Below are positions 9,133 through 17,900 of a stretch of 29,528 bases of DNA, piece after piece. The notes beneath the pieces are model-generated. The model was not told where the DNA came from and searched no databases. It saw only the letters and a list, made by a program, of their open reading frames with translations. The position numbers and the translations under genes are program-made. Every line of letters starts with the position of its first letter. Position 1 is the first letter of the stretch. Source of the DNA: Mnemiopsis leidyi (taxonomy: Eukaryota > Ctenophora > Tentaculata > Lobata > Bolinopsidae); assembly GCA_000226015.1 (NCBI GenBank), contig JH152646.1, positions 89,412 through 118,939 of the forward strand. Direction: 5' to 3'.

Positions 9133-9722
9133 GTCTAGAATTTCGTCGAAATTCGCCAGGCCAGAAATGCGTGACAGCGCGTGATGGCCGCGACAGTAGG
9201 TTATCAACCTACAAGGAATGGCCCGAAACGCAAGGCAACAGCCGCAAGAGTCGGGTATCACGGCGACAACCATAACATCAATTTATCATCGGCAGGGTTA
9301 CTTAACGGGTCAAACATGCATGTTTAGCTAAACTTTTATGAGTAAGAACAAGAAATTTTATTTCGGTTGCAGTAAAATTCTGCTAATATAAGTATTTTAA
9401 TCAGGGATCGACCGAGGTCGAAAATTATCTGGTCTTGGGAATTTGTGAAATTGCTCCAAATAAGAAAAAGTTTTTGAGCAAGTTGCCTTTTGTACTCCTT
9501 TTTCCGCCTTAATATAACTAAAATTGAACTCTATTGCTAAATTGCTTTTAAGACACTAAACTTTTGAAATTCCTCATGCGGCGGACTGGATTTACTTGCA
9601 TCTATCAACAATCAAATGATAATATGCACATTAACCAGTGAAATAGGAAGCTCATCCTGGATGTCAGCCCTCCCTCTTTAATCTCTTTGCCTTCGCGGGG
9701 GCAGGTCAGACAACGTCTGACA
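9041..9722. mobile_element. Non-autonomous element with about 33-bp inverted ends
   Basis: TGTCAGACGTTGTCTGACCT begins at 9041 and is found inverted ending at 9722. The match continues imperfectly into CGCGAAG for about 33 bases. The first 18 bases are themselves nearly palindromic. The 680-bp interior has no element-encoded protein and contains family B copy 2. A related partial end lies near 8300. No clear target duplication was seen, so the boundaries are tentative. Confidence 0.6.
9118..9212. repeat. Repeat family B, copy 2
   Basis: This 95-bp near-identical relative of 8476-8575 ends in the same GTAGGTTATCAACCTAC palindrome. The high identity to copy 1 implies a recent spread. Confidence 0.88.
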
Positions 9723-9874
9723 AAAATCTCTAGGATACTGTTTGAACCAAAAGAATTTTCGAGACAGTCTGCTATTGAGATTAAAGTGAGATACAAGTGG
9801 CCCATTCCAGACGTTTGTAACAACTGTGTATTTGGTAAGAAAACTGTGTGGATTATGCATTGACTTTTTTGTCT

Positions 9875-10240
9875 GTGGGCACTCACTTTGCCTCCCCGTT
9901 TTGACAAGGATGCTACGTCCGCCTTGTGGCTAACGTCTCATGGATCTCCTCCGGATTGCAGGCATAGACTGTACCCGGCTGGGCTGGGGGTTTGCCAGGT
10001 AGGTACTTCCAGAGGACATAACGTTGTTACGGCCTTGGTGGATCGGTGATGTCCCGAAGGACATCTACCGTAGTGATCCGTCATCGGAGGACTCCTAGAA
10101 CCCATTGTGCATTGGAAGTCAGGTGTCGAGACACCCTTCCGGAATAGTAGAGTAGTAGTAGTGAATACTACGAGGAACTATCACTGCGTTTTGCTTGCAG
10201 TCCTGCTAAGTAATCCTCGAGGTTGAGGCTTGCGATTCGT
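9875..10240 (+). mobile_element. Structured repeat family C, copy 1
   Basis: This is homologous over more than 320 bases to the inverse of 25489-25808. Both start GTGGGC, share ACGTCCGCCTTGTGGCTAAC, and run through a series of hairpins. Here GATGTCC (10048-10054) pairs with GGACATC (10059-10065) around a CGAA loop. An outer GGATC (10040-10044) can pair with GATCC (10075-10079). GGTGT and ACACC flank CGAG at 10122-10135. There is no long open frame, so the shared structure suggests an RNA-level role, for example the untranslated end of a retroelement or a SINE. A retroelement ORF fragment in the same orientation starts about 310 bp downstream, but whether they belong together is unknown. Confidence 0.75.
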
Positions 10241-10550
10241 ATGTATGGGGGATCGAGTGTGGTACTGGTATTACTCGATCTGGTGTGACTTGCCTGGACT
10301 TATGTGTTGGGTTTAACTTACCCTTGTTTGAAAGTGCTTGTTTTGCTGCGTGCAGCCAGCTGACAGCGCACTTTTATATGATGCTGATAGAGGGCATTTT
10401 TCCATGGTTGTATCTGATATGTGGCGTTTTGTTTTAGGCACATTTCTGAGTTCCCCTTGACCCCTTGTCAGGCACCATGTCTTGGTTGAAACTGAAGCTG
10501 AATTTTTAAGAAAAGCTTAGTGTAGGAATGTATACTGTTAACCATATCTT
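10241..10550. other. Spacer between structured repeat and retroelement fragment
   Basis: No open frame or repeat is evident. It could be decayed retroelement sequence, as it lies between two element parts in the same orientation, but nothing in it shows this directly. Confidence 0.3.
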
Positions 10551-10865
10551 TTGCCAACCTGTGCTCAACTTCACACATATGGTACAATTACTGCAGATGG
10601 GGCTAGACTCGACATTATGACAACAGGGCTATATGGGAAGAATGAGAAGACATTCATGGATGTGCGGATTACACATACAAATGCTCCATCCAACATGGCC
10701 ACTCCAGTTGACAAACGTAAAGACTTAAGAAATGAAACTGAGAAGATAACAAAGTATGGGTACAGGATTATAAACACAGAAAGAGCTACCTTCACCCCCC
10801 TTGTTTTCACTACAGCAGCCACTACAGCTCCAGAATGTAGTCTGTTCTACAAAAGATTAGCGTAA
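10551..10865 (+). pseudogene. 5'-truncated C-terminal domain of a retroelement ORF
   Basis: An open frame of about 104 codons reaching a natural stop. It carries the motif series ARLDIMTTGLYG, FMDVRITHTNAPSN, a Lys/Glu-rich helix with YGYRIINTE, ATFTPLVFTT and FYKRLA. I recognise this order (ARLDV, DVRV, E-rich helix, GSFTPLV) as the region following the reverse transcriptase in retroelement proteins common in cnidarians and other basal animals. The D...DVR...E/K arrangement resembles a PD-(D/E)XK nuclease fold, which is inference. The reverse transcriptase part is absent upstream, so this is a dead, 5'-truncated copy, although the remaining frame has no stop or frameshift. The ORF has no convincing start codon of its own. 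Confidence 0.7.
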
Positions 10866-11537
10866 GGAACAGTACAGCAAGGTTCTCATTTACATTAGGA
10901 CTCGAATATAATTTTTCATGCTAAAGTCCATCCTGGTTTCAATGCATTGAGTTTGAGATCAGCGTTAAAGAAGAGATGGAGACATTAAAATTGTTTCAGA
11001 TGTTGCTTTTAGCTTACTCCCGCGGAAGGAAACTTAATATCCATGAACTGGCTTTTAAATGTTAAATTACTTCTTAATAGTTTTTATATTTTTGAAGAAG
11101 CCATGATACTTAAAATTATTATTCTCTGATGTGGAGTGCAGGGCCAGATGAAGACCCATAGAGCACTCCAGGGGGTGCCTTCACTCGGCACAAAAGACAC
11201 TTTGTCTTGACCGTTACTTTTTCCCAAACTGGTGGTGCTAAGTGAGGGCTTCCCCCTTTAAAAAAATAATAATATGCACGTGTAAAAGAGCTTCTAAAAT
11301 TAAAAGTAACATTCCTTTTCACAGTTCCCTTCATTAATTATTTGCGCCAGTAACGTTTGAGTAACGGATTCATATAATAGCATTGTAGCTCACCAAAAGC
11401 AGTAATGAGTAATAGCTGTAGTCGTAGTAGTAGTTGACGAGAGGCTATATCTACAAAAAAGTCTTCCCAGTGCCTCAGGCCTGCTTCCAGATAAGAGGTT
11501 ATATATGCATCGACCATAAGACTAGCAACTGGTCAGT
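10866..11537. other. Intergenic, no gene seen
   Basis: Contains a short imperfect inverted motif around GGAGTGCAGGG (11132) and GCACTCCAGGGG (11162) and otherwise nothing recognisable. The minus-strand open frame here shows no domain. Confidence 0.35.
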
Positions 11538-11615
11538 GTAGGTTGATAACCTACTCTTGCGGCCATCATGCGCTGTTACCCATTTCAGGCATGGCGAAAT
11601 GGCATGCATCGCCCT
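11538..11615. repeat. Repeat family B, diverged inverted copy
   Basis: Opens with GTAGGTTGATAACCTAC, the inverse of the family B terminal palindrome, and continues with diverged inverse versions of GGCCGC, CATGCGCTGT and GCATCGCCC. It is older than the two copies at 8476 and 9118. Confidence 0.75.
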
Positions 11616-11724
11616 TCAAACTAGTTGGGAGACCCCAGGGTGGAAGTTCCTGGTTGCCATGTGAGTGCGGCTGACTCAGCACTTTTCTGTGTGTGTGATG
11701 TCAGCTAAGACATATTATGCCATA

Positions 11725-12221
11725 CAGTAAATCCTCGATTTAGCGGGCCTCTATTTACCGTGTCCCTCTATTTACCGGGCCTCCTTCCTTTCCCCTGAAA
11801 TTTTTTATTATTTTCACACAAAAATTTTTCCCGTCCTTTATTTGCGTGTCACATGTCAAAGCTTGCTATCCCATGGGCGTTACATTATAAGGCTCCTTCT
11901 GTACCCAATTAAAGCATGCTATACTGCCCTAATAAAGATACACGAGATGCTTGACCGCATACACCGATGGCACGACACGTAAGATCAATTAAGAGTCGGA
12001 TAAGGCCATGGGATATGAGCTTTCAATAGCAGGCACCGGCACATGTGATATACCCTCAAAGAGCACTTTTATCAACAAATTTGATCAGAAATTTTTTTGT
12101 ATAACTGTCAATAACTTAAGTTACTATTTTGGCCTAAATTAGGCCATATTTTGGTCAAATTCTATTTACCGGGCCCCTCTACCCTTTCCCCCGAGAGGCC
12201 CGGTAAATCGAGGGTTTACTG
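11725..12221. mobile_element. Non-autonomous pogo/Tigger-like element (MITE)
   Basis: A 497-bp element. It begins CAGTAAATCCTCGATTTA and ends with the inverse of CAGTAAACCCTCGATTTACC, each end flanked by TA (11723-11724 and 12222-12223), the expected Tc1/mariner/pogo target duplication. The inverted repeats continue as GGGCC with CTCTATTTACCGGG motifs repeated near both ends. CAGT-beginning ends with a TA target are typical of the pogo/Tigger branch. There is no transposase frame, so it depends on a transposase elsewhere. Confidence 0.85.
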
Positions 12222-12336
12222 TATTTGTAATAACACTGGACGGCCGTACCCGCTAAGCACCATGTTGGCTACAGCTACAACGTTGGATACTACCAATTTG
12301 GTGCTTNACAAATAGCTTCCAGTTAGCTCTTATACT

Positions 12337-12346
12337 NNNNNNNNNN
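12337..12346. other. Assembly gap, 10 N
   Basis: Ten consecutive N with a further single N at 12307. The true distance across the gap is unknown, since ten is often a placeholder length. Confidence 0.99.
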
Positions 12347-12488
12347 CCTCTTCCGTTTCATGACGTAGATGTTTCGGTTTGCTCTGCGTTTCCTAGCGAC
12401 AAAAGCTGTCTTGTCATCTTTTGCGGGAGAGTGAATGAAGGTGACCTGTAAGACCGTTAGCCTCATTAGCTCTAAGAAGAGGTCCAGA

Positions 12489-12528
12489 AAAATATGGCCG
12501 AAAATATGGCCGAAAATATGGCCGAAAA
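12489..12528. repeat. Three copies of a 13-bp AAAATATGGCCG-type unit
   Basis: AATATGGCCGAA recurs three times in a row with 13-base spacing. Confidence 0.85.
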
Positions 12529-14040
12529 ATGTAAATAAATAGTAAAGTTATAAAACCTAACGCAAGATTTTGCTAGTCCTGCAGTTAATCTTACTAAATT
12601 GTCCCATATTTTTATGATGATTTGGTGCCCACTGTTATTAGTGTGTTGCTCTAACCAGAGCCCTTTTGCGGGAAGCAGCTGCTGCGCGCCGGGTTAGCAC
12701 CAAGTTATGTGAACTTAGTGTGCACTAGGGACTTAAAAAGTGCAATTGGATGGTTCCTGATGCTCTGAGAATGGCTATTCCCGACTCTGATTGAGCGCAT
12801 GTTAACCAGCCCAGAAGCTGGTCCTGCTCTGACTCATAGAGGAACATTTCTTGTCCAGATTGGCAATGTTTTAATGCCGAAAGTAAAATCTGTAAAAAGT
12901 TCAATATATCTCTCTAAAAGGACATCCTATGCACCTTAAAGATATCAAAAACACAAGAAGAAAACTACAAAGCATCAACCATCTTCTAGCTTCTTTCACT
13001 CTTCTCTATTTAAAGCTAAAAATATGAGTTTTTGAAATATGTGTCAAAAGTAGAGGTCAAAATTTTCATACATGGTATGAAAAAGGCCGGAAATGGTCAG
13101 GACATCCAGATTCATACAGCTCAGGGTAAATGGCATATTAGGTATCAGACAGTCAAGAAGGAGAACAAAGACGGGAGGGTTTAGTTAAACAAATTATTCT
13201 GTTAAACAAATTATTTAATTTTTTGCCAATTTTTACCATTCAAGAGAAATATTTCATAAAAACAAGATTCCAATATATCTATTTGCATGGTTAATACTCT
13301 TAATTTAGGGTCTATATAGGCTGTCAGGGCAACAGGATGGGCGTGCTGTTCACTTTTGCCCATACCACAACGTCAATCTAGTGAAGTGTATGATTAGCTC
13401 AGTCATATTTCCAGAGTACTTCACTTAGTCTGTGAGTATTAGGTTGAGTTGGTGAACCAGGTTATTGAGGGGTTTGGTGAGGTATGTGTTTGTGGTAGAC
13501 AAAGTAGTATTTGGGAAATATTAGCATTGAAAAGACTCTTATTCTTCAGTATTTAATTAGATACAGTGGTTTGATCTCACAAAATGCAACATCAAAAAAA
13601 TCAAAGGGGCCAAGAGGTTGAAAGGCTATTAATATAGTTATTTTGTTAAAATAGGAGAGTGTGGAAATTTTTATTACTTTAAGGTTGAATATTCAGCAAA
13701 TTCTAGACAGTAAGAAAAATGTGTAAGGGTACAGTTGGGTTACGTAGGTTTAACCAATAAGGCGCACCCAAATGGCGCCCAGCGCCCCTGGTATAGGGGG
13801 TTACTGGAAGCAATTCTTGAAAATATGGCCTTATATACTAATTGTAGATGATGTTATTTATATTTATCATTTATGGATCTTGTTATGTTTAAAGAGCTGT
13901 GTCAAGTGAAAGAAGTATAGTACTAGGAGAAGTAGAAGGGAAAGGAAGAGAGTCCTGAATACTGCGTAGAAGGTGTAATGATTCAGAAGTTCAGTGAGGT
14001 GGCAATACCTGAGCAGTGTCTCTAACCTGAACCTTTGCAG

Positions 14041-14082
14041 TTCTATGCCCTCTGTGGCAACTGCATAGCTGACCAGCTGTTG
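14041..14082 (+). other. Candidate orphan micro-exon
   Basis: A pyrimidine-containing tract ending ACCTTTGCAG leads into 42 open bases (FYALCGNCIADQLL) followed by GTAAGT, a perfect donor. Both boundaries are phase 0. No neighbouring exon was found, and GTAAGT with a CAG occurs by chance often enough that this stays weak. It could be a remnant of an inserted gene. Confidence 0.2.
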
Positions 14083-14915
14083 GTAAGTCTGGCAATTGGC
14101 AGGCCCCGGGGTCTGCGGGTTGGACCTCAAGTGGTTTAAATGAGGGATGTGATATGATGGGGTGACCATCAAAGTTGACTGACAGAGATTTAAAAGGAGA
14201 TTCCTCCTTTATTTCTAAGCAGTTTTCATCGATTATTCTTGACTTGGTGTTAGCTCTAGTTATACACAGTAAGCCACAAGCGTTTTGGCCCCTCATTCGC
14301 CCGCCATGCAGTGCCTACCTTATGGTAGTAAGGCTTAAATGTTACATTTACTCAGGCTTATCTCATATGCAGAAACTTACAATAAGTTGGGCAATCAATT
14401 TGTAGATCAACATTAAGAATAATTTTAAATATATACATGTGTATATATTTTAATAAAAACCTTTTATACCCCTACAAGCCCTATTGATTGTTCAATTCAC
14501 CTATATTTTTGATAATTTTAATTGATTTATGAATGTGAATAAAGAAATGAAAATATAAATTTTGTCTTTTTATTGGTATACAATGCAAGTGAGGCGGCAG
14601 AGTTGCCCAATGAGTTACGTTTTACCGAAATTTCATGCTTCTTAACGGCTCAGTACCCAAAAAATGTTTCTGTTTATTTGGAGTGTTTCTCGTTACTAAT
14701 TTTAATTTTAAAGAATCTTAATTGTAAATCTGTGCAGTAGCTATTTGATGAGACGAGAAAAGGACCTGGCATACATCTAACAAAATGAGTGACCACGCTG
14801 GCGTAGTATGTAACAATCAATTCTCCATATTTGTTTTTGAATTTTTGTAGAACAAAACGTCGTCAATAAACGGTACACACCACTGCATTTCAAAGAATTG
14901 GAGTAGTTTTACAAC

Positions 14916-17900
14916 ATGTTTTTTCAGACCCAACAGAAGTCGGCTGATAAGCCTGCAATTGAAGAGAATGCTTTCGATGCCTTGGAGCGTGACTTTCAAG
15001 AGGTATAGTATGCAAATTATTTGTTTTTATCGCAAGATCAAGAATAAGATAGACTTCTATCATAGATTGATTTTCACTTTGATTGTCATTAACCTTGGAC
15101 TTTTCCAACCTTGACTCTTAGTATTTTATACCGCTGAGTATTAGTTTCTATACTTTAAAGCAGTGTTATAAATTGAAAAATTATTATTATTCCCTAAAAT
15201 AACGTAATGATGCGATAAAAAAAGTTAGCCGGGAAAGCGGACCAACTGATCCTAAGTCAGTATCCAATTGTCATTGCCTTTTGCTGTACAAAAGGGTTCA
15301 CCTTCATTTCCAAATTATAATGTGACTGAGTTTGTTTTGTGTTCAGGTTCTCACTGAGCTTATGGGAGACAAATCTCTTGAGAGATTTCGTGCTGAGTAC
15401 GAAAAGCTTCACAAAGCACTTAAGAAAAGTTACGAAGGAGAGAAAAGACTCACACAAAAATGCCGTGAGCTGAACGCTGAGATTGTGGCCAATGCTGCCA
15501 AAGTTTCTACTGCTCTAAAACTGTCTCAAGAGGATCAGGGTACCATTGCCTCCCTCAAAAAGGTTATTATCTCACTTACTATCTGATAGTAAAATAGTTT
15601 TCTTATCTTAGCTCAAGTTACCCGCTTTTGTGTGTTATCAGTATCATTCCTCCAGACCAATTTTGACAGAATAACATAATAGGAAATTGAGAAAGCGTGG
15701 AAAATGGTGGATGCTGCAGCTGAAAAAGAGGCCAGGGCTAGGGAAACAATTCAGTCTCTTAAACTGGAAATCGCAAATCTGAGCAAACTTGTTGAACAGG
15801 GAGCTGGTTTGACTATGGGACAAGAACACAGGTTTTATTTTTAGATAGTAATCTTAATTCCACTATACTTAAATTAATCGAATGTGATTAGGTATTAAAG
15901 TTTGAAGAAGTACAAAGATGTTAATACAAATCCAACTAAACAGTGTTAACGAGTTGTTGAAGATTAAAGAAGAGCTGACTAAGGACAGAGACGAGAAACT
16001 GACAGAGATTGTAGAGCTGAGACAGAGCCTGGTTGAGGCTGCTACTAAACAGGTCAGTTACATCTGTAACGGTACAGAGCCTGGTTGAGGCTGCTACTAA
16101 ACAGGTCAGTTACATCTGTAACGGTACAGAGCCTGGTTGAGGCTGCTACTAAACAGGTCAGTTACATCTGTAACGGTACAGAGCCTGGTTGTGGCTGCTA
16201 CTAAACAGGTCAGTTACATCTGTAACGGTACTGCCCGTATAATTAAATCTTGCTATATGTATATGCTTTTAAGGTGAGCTTATGGTTATCTAAAGTCGAG
16301 CATTTGGATGCATTATTACATATGCATACATTTTGAGAGGCCCTCTAGTAATTTAATGCTTATATTGTTTTTACATGTGCGCCCACGCTTTTGGTACTGT
16401 TTAAATGCTAAAGCATGGCTTTAGTGCTGTAATTAAACAAGAATTGCGGCCGCTTTCAATTTCATTGTGTCAGGCGACCGCTAAATTTCCCGTATCATGC
16501 CGTCGCTTATTGTTATTACAATTCACGGAATAAGGAATAAAAATACGCAACAGGCAACTCGCATTTCGCAAACCACTAACCAGACGCCATTTTGGTCATT
16601 TGTATTGTTCTGCACGTGTTAGAACTTAGACGCGCGAATTAATGCAGCCATTCGATGCAAGATTTAAAAACTGCACGCTGCACGCGCAAAGTTTGAACAC
16701 AATCGCGCGTTTCTTTCATTGTTTGTTTCAAATATCTTGAGTCTGCATAACGTCGCCATTATTATATATTGTATATGCGACCTTTATTCGTACAACGTTG
16801 TGTTTTTACAAATGGCGTGGATAAGTCGTTAATTAAAATCCGGCTGAACGTTTAAAATTGTGTTACATTCATCTTTCTATCTAGGTAATTTGTCATTCGA
16901 CAAATTACTCAATCAAACTTCAGTTTAAAAGAATTTTGATCGTATCTCTTGATTGCGATTGTTGTGATTAGAACAAATAATTGAGGCAATCATGTATACA
17001 TTGCATAATGCGAAGTACATTCGTCGGCCGGAGGCAGTTAAGTCTGTTAACACCGCTATTATTGTATTCATATACATGATTAAGTTTGATAAAGGAGCGT
17101 GCGCGCACACGAACCTACCTATTGAACCTATTGAGTGGTTTAGAAGACTCCATCTTCAGGGCCGTCGCACCATCTGTGGACCACCTCTCTGGTTGCACCA
17201 GTCAATTATAGAATTGGAGTTTGGTGTTGAGTAACGCACGAACGTACACGTAGCGCACGAAACGTACGAAACGCACGAAACGTACACACACGCACGAACG
17301 TACACACGACATAAACCTAGTATACACATTCTCCAACCACCCCCTCGATCGTTAACCCTTAGTAATGCCTTTTTGCGCCTTCGGCGCAAAAAGGCATTTG
17401 ACGGGAAAAAATCCGTTTTCAGGCGAAAGCAGAATCAGAGAAGAGAGAAGCAGACATTAAGATCCAGGAACTCAAGGAAGACATAAATGTGAGAACACAC
17501 GAGGCTCAGCGCGAGGGACGCAAGCGGGACAAGCTGGACCGGGAACTCAAGACCGCTCGACTTGACCTGGAGAGTAAAAACATCGAGATAAAGAACAAAC
17601 AGTCCACTTTGCAGAAGTTGCAGGAAGAGTGTTCTAGATTGGAGGCAAACCTGAAAGAACAAAAGGTTTGAATCATATTTGGTGTTTTCTAGGAGGCAAA
17701 CCACGATTTATATGTGATTGTGAAGTATACAATGTCGGGGTATTACCACGTTAATTTGATGTATGTAATTGGATACTATCAATACCTTTTAGCTTATAAT
17801 TGTTGTTAGTAGACACTACAAATTTGTAGAGGGCAGTTAATTCTTTGTCGCCATGTTTGGTGTAACGGTTGTGGTTTTCTACGATAGCTTTTGGTTGATT

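Larger units (their letters stand above)
12224..14915. other. Gene-poor stretch and CFAP58 5' flank
   Basis: No gene could be supported over about 2.7 kb. Two overlapping minus-strand open frames at 13867-14296 lack any recognisable domain. The CFAP58 promoter and any non-coding first exon should lie near the right end, but no TATA box or clear initiator stands out. Confidence 0.35.

Noticed and set aside
8892-9275. Open frame of 127 codons on the plus strand
   Set aside because: It runs through family B and other non-coding repeats and has no domain; the frame is a by-product of GC-rich repeats.
10571-10822. Hydrophobic open frame on the minus strand
   Set aside because: It is the antisense shadow of the retroelement C-terminal domain, whose plus-strand motifs are recognisable.
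13867-14296. Two overlapping minus-strand open frames of 101 codons
   Set aside because: Neither shows a recognisable domain. One has a hydrophobic run and one is basic and cysteine-containing, but they read the same DNA in different frames and neither has splice or start support.
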